Source: Nocardia pseudobrasiliensis NBRC 108224 (lineage in GTDB: Bacteria; Actinomycetota; Actinomycetes; Mycobacteriales; Mycobacteriaceae). Taken from it: a DNA stretch of 64,000 bases. Below the pieces are notes generated by a model. That model worked only from the letters and a program-made list of their open reading frames with translations. It was not told the DNA's origin and searched no databases. The position numbers and the translations under genes are program-made. This document shows positions 54,874-63,940 of the stretch, piece after piece. Positions within the stretch are counted from its first letter, which is position 1. Every line of letters starts with the position of its first letter. The stretch covers positions 62,001-126,000 of the forward strand of contig NZ_BDBS01000027.1 of the NCBI RefSeq assembly GCF_001613105.1, read 5' to 3'.

Positions 54874-55596
54874 ATGCAGATTGCGTTCGTGACCTACCCC
54901 GGAATGACCGCGCTCGATGCCATCGGCCCCTACGAGGTCCTGCGCGCACTTCCGGATGCCGAGGTGCGTTTCGTCTGGCACGAGATCGGCCCGATCACAA
55001 CCGATTCCGGCGTGCTGATGCTGGGCGCCACCCACTCGTTCGCGGAAACGCCCGCACCCGACATCGTCCTGGTTCCGGGTTCGGGGGCCGCGACGGCGTC
55101 CACCGCGCGGGATGAAGGGCTCCTCGACTGGTTGCGGACGGTCCATGCGACGACATCGTGGACGCTGTCGGTGTGCAGCGGCGCGGTGATCCTCGCCGCG
55201 GCGGGACTACTGGAGGGCAAGAGCGCGACCACCCATTGGCGCGCACTGGATCTGTTGCGGCCGTTCGGGGTTCGACCTCAGGCGGACGCGCGCATCGTCC
55301 ACGAGGGCAAGATCGTCACGGCCGCCGGTGTCTCGGCGGGGATCGACCTGGGACTTTTCATGGCGGGCGAGATCGCCGGGCGAGCGTACGCCGAGGCGAT
55401 CCAGCTGTCCCTGGAGTACGACCCGCAACCGCCGTTCGACTCGGGGCATATCAGCAAAGCGTCGCTGAAGACCAAGGCCCAGGCGCACAAGATCATGATG
55501 CGGCACGGCATGTTCCGCCCGGCCGAGATCACGGCGGCCACGAGGTTGGCCTGGGATACGGCCTTGTCGCGGCTGTCCGCACGCGTTCGCGAATAA
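54874..55596 (+). CDS. DJ-1/PfpI-family protein (isonitrile hydratase-like)
   Basis: 240 residues. IAFVTYPGMTALDAIGPYEVL opens the fold, with Glu at ~20 (part of the triad); the nucleophile elbow is LSVCSGAVILAAAGLLEGK and THWRALDLL follows. This order matches InhA-type isonitrile hydratases. It lies 44 bases downstream of the GlxA-like regulator, so the two may be one transcription unit in which the regulator controls the enzyme. The C-terminal ~50 residues are a family-specific extension. Confidence 0.87.
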   Translation: MQIAFVTYPGMTALDAIGPYEVLRALPDAEVRFVWHEIGPITTDSGVLMLGATHSFAETPAPDIVLVPGSGAATASTARDEGLLDWLRTVHATTSWTLSVCSGAVILAAAGLLEGKSATTHWRALDLLRPFGVRPQADARIVHEGKIVTAAGVSAGIDLGLFMAGEIAGRAYAEAIQLSLEYDPQPPFDSGHISKASLKTKAQAHKIMMRHGMFRPAEITAATRLAWDTALSRLSARVRE

Positions 55597-55682
55597 CTCC
55601 CGCGGACGACCATCGCCGAACTGCGCGAGCGGTTCGATCTCGAGGGCGCGATACGTTCCTGCCGACGATGCACCAGCGGGGT

Positions 55683-55862
55683 CTAAACGCATTGCCCCCG
55701 TTCAGGGTCGAAGTGCGTGTCCGGCGGGCAATTGCGCTCGTAGGCGTTCGTCCGGGCGACGCACGACATGAACTTGGTGGTGTCGCCCGTCGGGTGGGGG
55801 TAGTTGCCGTCCTCTTTGTCCGAACAGTCGTACCAGTCGACCAAGCGATCTTCATCAGGCAT
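55683..55862 (-). CDS. Tiny Cys-rich protein resembling a CBM14/peritrophin chitin-binding domain
   Basis: 59 residues, well supported by AGAAGGGA 7-8 bases before the ATG, with an in-frame stop upstream. Five Cys occur with spacing WYDCSDKEDGNYPHP, KFMSCVAR, RNCPPDTHFDPERGQCV. The pattern G-x-Y-x-H-P then F-x-x-C and C-P-x-x-x-x-F-x-x-x-x-x-x-C is that of CBM14. One Cys (usually after the H-P) is missing, replaced by TGDTTK. There is no signal peptide. Upstream region 55863-56041 shows no other gene. Confidence 0.7.
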   Translation of the reverse strand: MPDEDRLVDWYDCSDKEDGNYPHPTGDTTKFMSCVARTNAYERNCPPDTHFDPERGQCV

Positions 55863-56041
55863 GAGTGAATCCCTTCTCAGTGCTGGTATCGGGTTGCTCC
55901 ATCAGAGCACGCGAACAGTGTTCGGTGTCGGGCTTTCCATGAAGCGCCCCTCCTCCCGGGCGCGTCGGCCGCAGGTCGAATGCCCTGCGGCACAACCGTT
56001 CCGACACGCCGGAAACAACTCACCTCCACGTGAGACACGGT

Positions 56042-56416
56042 CTAAGGCCGCAGTCGGTCGGTCAGGAACCCTCGGAAATGCGGGCAGGTCATGATGTCGT
56101 CGTGGGTGCATTCGCCCGAGAGCATGTCGAGTGCGGCCTGGGCTCGGGCGATTCGGGCCAGCAGCTCGTCCCGGTGGCGGGCGATGAGTTCATTGCGGGC
56201 CGGGGCGGAACGGGCGGCCAGGATGGTTCGGATGTCGGCGAGGCCGAAGCCCGCGTCCTTGGCGATCAGGATCGCGGCCACCCGGTGTACGTCGGCGTCG
56301 GTGTAGCGGCGGCGATCCCCCGCGCGAGCCGGGGTCAGCAGACCTTCGGACTCCCAATGTCGCAGCACATGGGTCGGCAAGCCGAACCGGGCCGCCACCT
56401 CACCGATTGACTTCAT
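56042..56416 (-). CDS. MerR-family transcriptional regulator
   Basis: 124 residues. The N-terminal winged HTH is MKSIGEVAARFGLPTHVLRHWE with GDRRRYTDADVHRV. The C-terminal coiled part ends in GECTHDDIMTCPHFRGFL with two Cys and a His cluster that may be a metal or thiol sensor. The Met at 56416 starts the fold. Only 28 bases separate it from the divergent methyltransferase start, so the promoter is shared; the regulator likely controls that gene. Confidence 0.88.
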   Translation of the reverse strand: MKSIGEVAARFGLPTHVLRHWESEGLLTPARAGDRRRYTDADVHRVAAILIAKDAGFGLADIRTILAARSAPARNELIARHRDELLARIARAQAALDMLSGECTHDDIMTCPHFRGFLTDRLRP

Positions 56417-56444
56417 GTGCACATTAAGTCGCAGACTGATCGAC

Positions 56445-57134
56445 ATGTCTACACTGCTCAGCCTGCTCGACGCCTTCGACGAACTGCCTCAGGCCCGTGA
56501 CGTGCGTGAACGGACCTATCAGGGATTGGGCGACGCGGTGGTCGATGTCGGTTGCGGGGGTGGGCGGGCCGTCGGCGAACTGCTCGCGCGCGGGGTGCGG
56601 GCCATCGGCATCGATATGGACGCCGACATGATCGCGGCCGCCGTCGAACGCTGCCCCACAGGCGAATTCCACGTCGGCGACGCCACCGCGCTGCCGCTGG
56701 ACGACGGCTCGGTGACCGGCTACCGCGCCGATAAACTCCTGCACTCGCTCCCCGAACCCGAACTGGCCGTTCAGGAAGCCCGCCGAGTCCTGGCCCCGAA
56801 CGGCCGCGCGGTCCTCACCGGCCAGGACTGGGACACCTTCCTCATCGACTCCGACGATCCGGCCCTGACCCGCAGCCTCATCCACGCCCGCGCGGAGCGC
56901 GTATCCCACCCACTGATCGCCAGACGATACCGAAACCTTCTGTTGGACACCGGCTTCACCGATATCGTCGTCGAAATACACACGATCGTGTGGACCGACG
57001 CCACGGCGCTGCACATGCTCGCCAATATCGGCGGCGAGGGCGCGTGGCTGGACGAGCAGACCGCCCGGGCGCGCGAGGACCGGCTGTTCGTGGCCCTGCC
57101 GATCTTCGTCGTCTCGGGCATACGCGCGGATTGA
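56445..57134 (+). CDS. Class I SAM-dependent methyltransferase
   Basis: 229 residues. Motif I AVVDVGCGGGRAVGELLARG (~31-50), acidic motif GIDMDADMIAAA, motif II-like HVGDATALPLDDGSV and the post-motif PNGRAVLTG are of the Methyltransf_11/ubiE group. No lipid or polyketide partner is near. Divergent from the MerR gene, which is likely its regulator. Confidence 0.88.
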   Translation: MSTLLSLLDAFDELPQARDVRERTYQGLGDAVVDVGCGGGRAVGELLARGVRAIGIDMDADMIAAAVERCPTGEFHVGDATALPLDDGSVTGYRADKLLHSLPEPELAVQEARRVLAPNGRAVLTGQDWDTFLIDSDDPALTRSLIHARAERVSHPLIARRYRNLLLDTGFTDIVVEIHTIVWTDATALHMLANIGGEGAWLDEQTARAREDRLFVALPIFVVSGIRAD

Positions 57135-57185
57135 TGGAACCCGGCCACTTTCCCATGATCGGATAGAGCCCTGCCGACGGGACGA

Positions 57186-57296
57186 TCAGGCTCGGTCGAA
57201 CCCGCCGCCGCGCAGGCTCGCGGTGAACTCGTCCCACTCGGCGGGGGTGAAGATCAAGGCCGGTCCGGCTGGGTTCTTGGAGTCGCCGGGGCTCAT
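57186..57296 (-). CDS. DUF397-like small protein (XRE partner)
   Basis: 36 residues, starting ATG 57296. The core GPALIFTPAEWDEFTASLRG and GGFDRA tail matches the C-terminal half of DUF397 proteins (usually 60-80 residues), so this is a short form. It lies 51 bases downstream of the XRE/DUF5753 gene on the same strand, the usual pair in Streptomyces and Nocardia, where the small protein acts with the regulator. Confidence 0.78.
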   Translation of the reverse strand: MSPGDSKNPAGPALIFTPAEWDEFTASLRGGGFDRA

Positions 57297-57347
57297 AGCA
57301 CTACTTTACCCGGCACAAATGTCGTAGCCTTGAGCACTAAGCCAGAC

Positions 57348-58241
57348 TCATGCTCCGTACTCTTTCGCGAGCCTCAAGATCCGGAGGCGTGATTCATTAT
57401 GGTCCAGCGCTATACGATCGATTTCTTTAGCCGCGTATCGGTACCGGCTCAGCTCCGCTTCGCGTTCCAGATACAAATCACCCACGAACCCCTCGACGTA
57501 CACCAACGGAGGCTCGATCAGCTTGGTGAACGAGAGCTCTGAGAACTCGAGGAAGACGAAGGGGCCTGTTGTGGAACCGAGGTGGTGTCGAGCGTCGAAG
57601 GGCACCAATCGAATCGAGACGTTCGGCAGCTCCATGCGAGTCAACAGATGCTCCATTTGTTCTGCCATTACTCCGCGGCCGCCAACCTCGTCTCGCAGCG
57701 CAGCCTCGGAGAGGAACACATTGATCGTGAACGCACCTTCCTCCAGTCGCGTCCACCTGTGCCGGGCGATTTCTATTCGCTTCTCAATCGTTTCGGGAGA
57801 TATTTGAGGATCCTCGGTCCAGGCTAGAGCGCGCCGATACTCCGGCGTCTGAAGCAATCCCGGCAAGAGCGCATGCCGCCATATCATCAACTGACGGACT
57901 GACTCCTCGAGGTGGAGATAGTACTCGAAGTGATAGAGAACAGCATCGGCGTGAGCGCGCCACCACCCGCCGCCCTGCTTGCCGATCACCCGGGCCTCAG
58001 ATGCCAGTGCCAGGATCGTCCGGCGCTCCTCATCACTGACCCGGTAGCCATCACACAGTGCGTTCATGAAGAGATCGTTCGCAGATCTGAGCGACAGTCC
58101 GTCTTCCAGACGTCCCATTGTCTGCGGCGATATCCCGATGATACGAGCCGCCTGTGCCTGGTTGATCCTCGCCCGCTCTCGCATCATGTTCAGCTGCCGT
58201 CCCAGTGTCCGACGCGCGAGAGTAGAGCCCACTGCTGCCAT
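57348..58241 (-). CDS. XRE-family regulator with DUF5753 domain
   Basis: 297 residues. The HTH (~15-50) contains RERARINQAQAARIIGIS and MGRLEDGLS. The C-terminal DUF5753 domain has LMIWRHALLPGLLQTPEYRRAL and a VRLVPFDARHH-like middle. Such regulators are typical of spore-forming actinobacteria, e.g. BldD-class neighbours and WhiJ-type systems with DUF397. ATG 58241 with GAGG upstream; an upstream in-frame ATG at 58262 lacks one. Confidence 0.9.
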   Translation of the reverse strand: MAAVGSTLARRTLGRQLNMMRERARINQAQAARIIGISPQTMGRLEDGLSLRSANDLFMNALCDGYRVSDEERRTILALASEARVIGKQGGGWWRAHADAVLYHFEYYLHLEESVRQLMIWRHALLPGLLQTPEYRRALAWTEDPQISPETIEKRIEIARHRWTRLEEGAFTINVFLSEAALRDEVGGRGVMAEQMEHLLTRMELPNVSIRLVPFDARHHLGSTTGPFVFLEFSELSFTKLIEPPLVYVEGFVGDLYLEREAELSRYRYAAKEIDRIALDHNESRLRILRLAKEYGA

Positions 58242-58390
58242 GTCGTGAACCTCGCTAAACATCGAGTAGTTTTTTGGAAGGCCCCACCATGGAAGTCTTC
58301 GCTTAGCAAGGGGTTTCGCCGAACGAGCGCTTCCGCAGCCCAGGATAACCGGAGTAAAACGGAAAGCAACAACAGAATCGGAGAATCGAT

Positions 58391-59860
58391 TTACGAAAGG
58401 ACTGATCGCGCAACTGTTTTCGTGGCGCGCCGCTGGGCGGCGACGTCGCGATAGCGCGCGGGGCCGAAGGTTCCGAAGTACTCGGTGAAGATATTGCGAG
58501 TGCGGCGGGTCGGCAGGCCCATATCCGTCAGGAGGGCATCGATGTGGCGGGTGAGGTGCTGGCCGATGTAATAGCCCTGTGGGCGGGCGGGGAATTCCGC
58601 GGCGAGCCAATCCTGCGCTTGCTGGATCTCGGCGGTCATCTCCGCGGTGGTCGGTAATACCAGCTCGCCCGCGAAGACCTGAGCGAGCCAATGCGCGGAC
58701 ATTTCGGCGGTGAGCGTGCACGCGGTCGAGCTGGCGAAACCGATACAAGCCAGGCGTGGTTCGGTGGGTGAGAGGATATGGCGGTACAGCGCGAAACGAC
58801 CGCCGGGGGCCACCGCCTCGCGCAACTCCGGTGCGAGGAACCGGAGATCCTGCCGGAATCCCGTGGCGCAGACGACAATATCGGCGGTTACGCGCTTACC
58901 GCTCGCCAACACCACCTCATCGCCGTCCAATGCCGCCACCCTATCGCGCAACATATCCACGCGACCGGCACGCGCCAGCGAATAGAACTCCGAGACGAAG
59001 CCGAGATTGTCCCGGCCGCGATCGAATGGTTCATCGGGCACCATCGCGGCGGGCATGCGCAGGAGCGTCCGGAACAAGCGGCCGATGAACCGCCAGAACA
59101 GCCACGGCAGTACCGCTCCCGGCCCGTGCAGGAAACGCTCCACCCGGTTGAGCCGATAGTACGGAACGAACATCTCGGAGATACGTCCCAGCGTGAAATG
59201 ATCCGTGGGAATCCCACCGGGCAGATAACGTGGCACCATCCAGTGCGGGCGACGGAATACCAGCGTGGACCGTCGCCCGTACTTGGCGGCCCAGGTGGCG
59301 GCGTCGAGCGCCGACTTCCCCGCACCGACCACGACGACGCGCTTGTCCTCGAGCAATGCCGGATCGGTGACCGTGCTGGAGTGCATGACAGCGCCGGTAA
59401 AGCTCTCTCCCCCTTCGAATTCCGGCATTACCGGCACGGAATAGGTCCCCGCGCACACCACGACGTAATCGCAGTCGAGCCGGATCGCACCGTCGGGGCC
59501 GCGCGCCTCAACCTCGAAACCGGTGTCGTTGCGCTCCACTCGGAGCACCTCGGTCGACAGCCGCAGCAGGTCACCGAGTTCGAACCGGGCGACATACGAG
59601 CCGAGATAATCGCGCACCTGCTCGGCGGTGGGAAACTGATCGGCGGAAGGATCCCAGAGATGGTCTGTATAGACATAGGTCTGCTGCGAATTGTTCGTGC
59701 GCAGACCGGGATACGCGCGTGATTCGGCCCAGACGCCGCCGATCATGGGCTCTTTCTCGATTACCGTGACATCGAACCCGTCGTCGCGCAGAATGCGTGC
59801 GGTCACCAGACCGGAGATGCCCGCACCGACGATCACGACGCGTCCGAATTCCACCGACAT
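58391..59860 (-). CDS. Flavin-containing monooxygenase (FMO/BVMO-like)
   Basis: 489 residues. FAD fingerprint VVIVGAGISGLVTARIL at ~9-25; NADPH fingerprint VVVVGAGKSALDAA near 173; the intervening VVVCAGTYSVPVMPEFEG matches the FMO ATG/FxGxxxH region. It probably oxidises an S- or N-containing or ketone substrate with NADPH and O2. It follows the MmpL gene by 39 bases on the same strand. The 149-base gap 58242-58390 holds no gene. Confidence 0.88.
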   Translation of the reverse strand: MSVEFGRVVIVGAGISGLVTARILRDDGFDVTVIEKEPMIGGVWAESRAYPGLRTNNSQQTYVYTDHLWDPSADQFPTAEQVRDYLGSYVARFELGDLLRLSTEVLRVERNDTGFEVEARGPDGAIRLDCDYVVVCAGTYSVPVMPEFEGGESFTGAVMHSSTVTDPALLEDKRVVVVGAGKSALDAATWAAKYGRRSTLVFRRPHWMVPRYLPGGIPTDHFTLGRISEMFVPYYRLNRVERFLHGPGAVLPWLFWRFIGRLFRTLLRMPAAMVPDEPFDRGRDNLGFVSEFYSLARAGRVDMLRDRVAALDGDEVVLASGKRVTADIVVCATGFRQDLRFLAPELREAVAPGGRFALYRHILSPTEPRLACIGFASSTACTLTAEMSAHWLAQVFAGELVLPTTAEMTAEIQQAQDWLAAEFPARPQGYYIGQHLTRHIDALLTDMGLPTRRTRNIFTEYFGTFGPARYRDVAAQRRATKTVARSVLS

Positions 59861-59899
59861 ACATTCCCCCCGTGAGGCGACCCGGGGAAGTCTATCGGC

Positions 59900-62818
59900 T
59901 CACTGTTGCACGCGTAACCCTCGCAGGGGCCACCAAAACCATTGGCCCAGCCGCATCGCCACCGCGGGCAGCAGGAAGGTCCGCACCACCAAGGTATCAA
60001 GCAGCAAACCGATTCCTATGATGGAGCCGATCTGCATAATATTGGCATTACTGCTGGTGACCAGCGCGAACATGGTGATGCCGAATACAATCCCCGCGGT
60101 GGTCACCACGCCCCCGGTCCCGGCGAACGCCCGGATCAAACCGGTAGCCAATCCCCCGCCCGCCTCCTCCTTGAATCGCGAGGTGAACAGCAGGTTGTAA
60201 TCGGCCCCGACGGCGACCAGCGCGATGAACGTCAGCGGCGGCACGGCCCAGTGCAGCGGCTGCCCGAGCAGATGCTGCCAGATCAGTACGCCCACTCCGA
60301 GCGCCGAAACATACGACAGCAGTACGGTTCCCAGCACCGCCACCGCCGCCACGAGACTGCGCAGCACGATCAGCACGATCAGGAACACCAGGATCAGCAC
60401 GATGATCATCAGCAGCCGGAAGTCGTGATCGGCGATGACCTGGATATCGGCCATCGTCGCGCCGACGCCGCCCACCGACACCGAACTCCCCTGCAGCGAA
60501 GTGTCTTTGATCGCCGCCTTCGCCGCGGCGAGGATCGCACGGGACCGATCGATGCCCTGGCCGCTGAAGCTCTCGTTCTCCCCGTACACGATGACCCGCG
60601 CGGTGCGCCCGTCACCGGAGATCAGCAGCTTCATCGCTGTCTGGAAGCGCGGATCGGAAAGGGCCTGCTGCGGTAGATGAAACGGGCCCGAGCCCATGGC
60701 CGTGGTATCGCGGCCGATGTCCTGCAGATAGGCCGTGATATCGCGCAGCTGCGGAACCAGCAGGCGCACCGTGGCGATCATCGCGCTCGCCATCGTGCGC
60801 ATCTGCGCGATCGAATTCTCCATCGCCGGAATGCCCTGTCCCAGACTGGATATGGCGCCGGAGGTGAGATCGGTCCCCGCCGAGAGCTGATCCAGCGCGG
60901 TCGACAGCTGCCCGACGGCGTCGAGCGAATCGAACAGCTGCCTGGCCGTACTGCAGGCCGGATCGTTCCCGCAGTTCGGATTGCCGTCCACGAAGGGCCT
61001 TGCGGGACCGACGGTTTCGGTCACGGTGGATGCCAGCTGTTGCATCTGCTGGGTCTGGGTACGCAGATCCCCCATACCCGCCGACAGCCCGCGCAGGCCC
61101 GCGCCGCCCGCGTCGACCTGCCGCGACATGGCGTCGAGCCCGCCGATCAGCTGCTGCAAGCCTCCGGTGAGCGAGGACAGATCATCGAGCCGCTGCTCGA
61201 TCACCGAGGAACTCAGATCCAGGCGATTGCCGATGTATCCGGCCTGATACAGCACCGAGCCCTGTTCCAGCCGGGTACCCAGCGGACGCGTAATGCTCTG
61301 CACCGCACTGACATCGGCGATCCGAGCGACACTCGCGCTCACCTGTTCCACGGCGGTCAGATCCGAGGCGTCGCGCAGATCGTGGTCGGCGGAGATCAGC
61401 AGGAAATCCGGGGACATCCGGTTCTTCGGGAAATGCCGGTCGGCGGCCTGATAGCCGAGATTACTCGCAGTGTCGTCGGGCTGCATGGCCCGTTCGTTGT
61501 AGCTGATCCGAATACTCGGCAGCGCCGCGGCGCAGACCAGCAGTAGGGCGAGGCAGGCCGTGGCAATCGGGATCGGCCAGCGCGCGACCGACGCGCCGAT
61601 GCGCCGCCACCGCAGCGGTGAGCGGGTGGGCCGGGGTTCGAGAAAGCCCAGATGCCTGCAGATTTCGACGAGAGCGGGTGTGAGGGTGAGCGCGGCCGCG
61701 CCGCCGACCAGCATGCCGATCGCGCAGGCCATACCGGACGTGCGCAGCAGGCCCAGCTGACTGGTCCGCATGCAGGCGCAGGCGGCGGCGATCGTCAGAG
61801 CCGAGGCGAGGATCACCGGCGCGACCGATCGGAACGCGTTGTGATAGGCGTCCAGATACGCCCGGCCCGCGCGGCGACCCTCCTGATAGCGGCCGAGGAA
61901 GAAGATGGCGTAATCGGTCCCCGCGCCGAGGATCATGGCCGAGGCGAGCGCGCTGGCGAAGATCGATACCTCGATGACGCCGTGCTCACCCAGCAGCGCG
62001 ATCACCGCGCGGGCGACCGCGAGCGCGATGCCGACCGTCATCAGCGGCACCGCCGCCGCGACCAGCGACCGGTACACCACGAGCAGCAACAGCAGAATCA
62101 GTACGCCCGTGACGACGGTCAGCACGACCATGCTGTGGTCGGCCGTGGCGATCTCGTCGCCCGCGGTGGCCGACGGTCCGGTCACGAAGACATTGAGGCC
62201 CAAGGGTTTCGGGTGCGCCGAGACGATCGCGCGAACGGCCTCGATGGACCGCTGCGCCTGGGTGGTGCCCATCTCGCCGGTGAGGCGCAACATGACGTAG
62301 GCGGCCTTGCCGTCGGCGCTCTGATTCGCCACCGCCGTCTGCGGATTCGACCAGACGTCCATGGCCGACTGCACATGCGATCGGTCGCGCTGCAATTCGG
62401 CCAGCAACTCGCTGTAGTACCGATGATCGGCGTCGCCGAGCGGATCCTTCGGCCGTTCCAGCAGTACGAAAACGACATTGTTGGTATCGGATTCGTGGAA
62501 ATCGGCGCCCATTTTCTTCAACGTGACCGCCGAGGCCGCATTCGCGGGCACGAATTCCCGCGAATGATCGGCGATCACCCGCTCCAACTGCGGAATCGCC
62601 AGATTCATCGCCCCGGCCAGTCCGACCCACGCGAGGACCACCAGTGGAGCCCAGCGCCGCACGAGACCGCCGACTGTCGGCCGTCCCACGCCCGCCGACG
62701 CACTACCGTCCCTACCGCGCAGAATACCGATGAGCGCGATCACGAATCGTCGCGCGGCGGTGAACACCGCGAATCGGCGCAGTGCCGCCGCGCAGGTGCG
62801 TTCGTCCTTCTGAAGCAT
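59900..62818 (-). CDS. MmpL-family RND lipid transporter
   Basis: 972 residues of the MMPL/RND superfamily with 11-12 membrane helices in two halves. GLAGAMNLAIPQLERV near the N-terminal helix, GAGTDYAIFFLGRYQEG with the Asp-Tyr pair, and VGADYNLLFTSRFKEE in the second half are hallmark proton-relay segments. A large periplasmic loop (~400-700) includes a coiled coil and NPNCGNDPACS with Cys. It likely moves a glycolipid or siderophore across the inner membrane, with MmpS. Confidence 0.93.
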   Translation of the reverse strand: MLQKDERTCAAALRRFAVFTAARRFVIALIGILRGRDGSASAGVGRPTVGGLVRRWAPLVVLAWVGLAGAMNLAIPQLERVIADHSREFVPANAASAVTLKKMGADFHESDTNNVVFVLLERPKDPLGDADHRYYSELLAELQRDRSHVQSAMDVWSNPQTAVANQSADGKAAYVMLRLTGEMGTTQAQRSIEAVRAIVSAHPKPLGLNVFVTGPSATAGDEIATADHSMVVLTVVTGVLILLLLLVVYRSLVAAAVPLMTVGIALAVARAVIALLGEHGVIEVSIFASALASAMILGAGTDYAIFFLGRYQEGRRAGRAYLDAYHNAFRSVAPVILASALTIAAACACMRTSQLGLLRTSGMACAIGMLVGGAAALTLTPALVEICRHLGFLEPRPTRSPLRWRRIGASVARWPIPIATACLALLLVCAAALPSIRISYNERAMQPDDTASNLGYQAADRHFPKNRMSPDFLLISADHDLRDASDLTAVEQVSASVARIADVSAVQSITRPLGTRLEQGSVLYQAGYIGNRLDLSSSVIEQRLDDLSSLTGGLQQLIGGLDAMSRQVDAGGAGLRGLSAGMGDLRTQTQQMQQLASTVTETVGPARPFVDGNPNCGNDPACSTARQLFDSLDAVGQLSTALDQLSAGTDLTSGAISSLGQGIPAMENSIAQMRTMASAMIATVRLLVPQLRDITAYLQDIGRDTTAMGSGPFHLPQQALSDPRFQTAMKLLISGDGRTARVIVYGENESFSGQGIDRSRAILAAAKAAIKDTSLQGSSVSVGGVGATMADIQVIADHDFRLLMIIVLILVFLIVLIVLRSLVAAVAVLGTVLLSYVSALGVGVLIWQHLLGQPLHWAVPPLTFIALVAVGADYNLLFTSRFKEEAGGGLATGLIRAFAGTGGVVTTAGIVFGITMFALVTSSNANIMQIGSIIGIGLLLDTLVVRTFLLPAVAMRLGQWFWWPLRGLRVQQ

Positions 62819-62834
62819 CAGACGACCTCTCGGA

Positions 62835-63287
62835 CTAAACCGTCACCAGATTGCAGCCCACCGCCGCGCGCGGCCCGGCGGCCGAATCGCGGGCCTGTTC
62901 CTTACCGTCCACGAGAATGCGGCAGGTCAGCGCGCCCTGCTCGGATTGCGCGACCACACCGGCCGGAATGGGTCGTCCGCCGGTGCGGATCTCCCGCGTC
63001 CACGGCAGCGATTGCGAGACCCGCTGGGGCGTGGACCGGTCGTCGAGATACACGATCTGTCCGGGGGCATCGCCGGTGACCTCGTAGACGACCGCGCGAT
63101 CGCCCATATCCACATTCACGGCTCGACCGCCGCGCGGCTCGGCGGGCCCGGCCACCGCGACGTCCTTGCGCTGGGAAACGATCAGCCCGACAACCGTGAG
63201 CGCGGCGACCACGACGACCACGATCCAATACCGAGCCAACCGGGACGGCCCCGGCGATAACTCGATTCGACCGTTCTGCCGCTTCAC
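62835..63287 (-). CDS. MmpS-family membrane accessory protein
   Basis: 150 residues: one N-terminal membrane helix (~19-41, RYWIVVVVVAALTVVGLIV) and a beta-rich periplasmic domain with VVYEVTGDAPGQIVYLDD, a TREIRTG turn and a Cys pair in LTCRILVDG and VGCNLVTV. MmpS proteins work with MmpL. It precedes mmpL by 16 bases. GTG start without an obvious ribosome-binding site, so it may be leaderless. Confidence 0.9.
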   Translation of the reverse strand: MKRQNGRIELSPGPSRLARYWIVVVVVAALTVVGLIVSQRKDVAVAGPAEPRGGRAVNVDMGDRAVVYEVTGDAPGQIVYLDDRSTPQRVSQSLPWTREIRTGGRPIPAGVVAQSEQGALTCRILVDGKEQARDSAAGPRAAVGCNLVTV

Positions 63288-63372
63288 GTGACAGACCGTA
63301 ACACTTAAATTTCCGGACGGAACGGTCGTGTGACGCAGGTTATTACGCCGCGTAGTAAGTGGCAGTTGTCAC

Positions 63373-63915
63373 CTATTGCAGGTGATGATCTCGAATCGCG
63401 CCACTGAGATCCGTGCCGTTGATATTCAGATACAACTGCCGCTCGGTGACCGACAACGACATGGAATTGCGCCGCTCGAGCACCGCGACGGCCGCATCGA
63501 TGAATTCCCGCTCGAAACTGTGCAGCACGATATCCTGCACCCGGTGAATCTTCTTGCCGGACAACGCGTTACGCACCTTCTCCGGATCACGATGGGTGTA
63601 GATCACCAACCGCTCGGCCGATTTACTCCCCCGATGAATCCGATCCGCATCGGGCGCACCGATATCGATCCAGGTCGTGATCCGCCCTGTGAGATCGCGC
63701 ACGAGCACCGCGGGCTCATCGGTCGAAGAGACGCCGCCGTCACTGAACGCAATGCCCTCGGTGTATTCCAGGCAGTACGCCAACAGCCGAGTCACCATGA
63801 ACTCGGCGGTCTCGGATGGATGCCGGGCGACCCGCGACTCCCACTCCTCGTAGACGCCGCGATCGACATCGGACAGCTGGATGGTGAAGGCGTAGAGGGT
63901 CGCACCGAGGGCCAT
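63373..63915 (-). CDS. YaeQ-family protein
   Basis: 180 residues. GATLYAFTIQLSDVDRGVYEE at the N-terminus and FSDGGVSSTDEPAVLVRDLTG near 60 are the YaeQ pattern, and WIDIGAPDADRIHRGSK continues it. YaeQ has a PD-(D/E)xK nuclease-like fold; catalytic Asp/Glu/Lys may be D-E-x here (DEPAVL with later Lys). E. coli YaeQ has been linked to RfaH suppression, but its function is unclear. It is uncommon outside proteobacteria. Confidence 0.88.
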   Translation of the reverse strand: MALGATLYAFTIQLSDVDRGVYEEWESRVARHPSETAEFMVTRLLAYCLEYTEGIAFSDGGVSSTDEPAVLVRDLTGRITTWIDIGAPDADRIHRGSKSAERLVIYTHRDPEKVRNALSGKKIHRVQDIVLHSFEREFIDAAVAVLERRNSMSLSVTERQLYLNINGTDLSGAIRDHHLQ

Positions 63916-63940
63916 AGGAGAAGAAGCTTAGCGCCGAGGA

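Noticed and set aside
55902..56111. Small minus-strand ORF between the CBM14-like and MerR genes
   Set aside because: No ribosome-binding site, poor codon bias, and it overlaps the MerR C-terminus in another frame.
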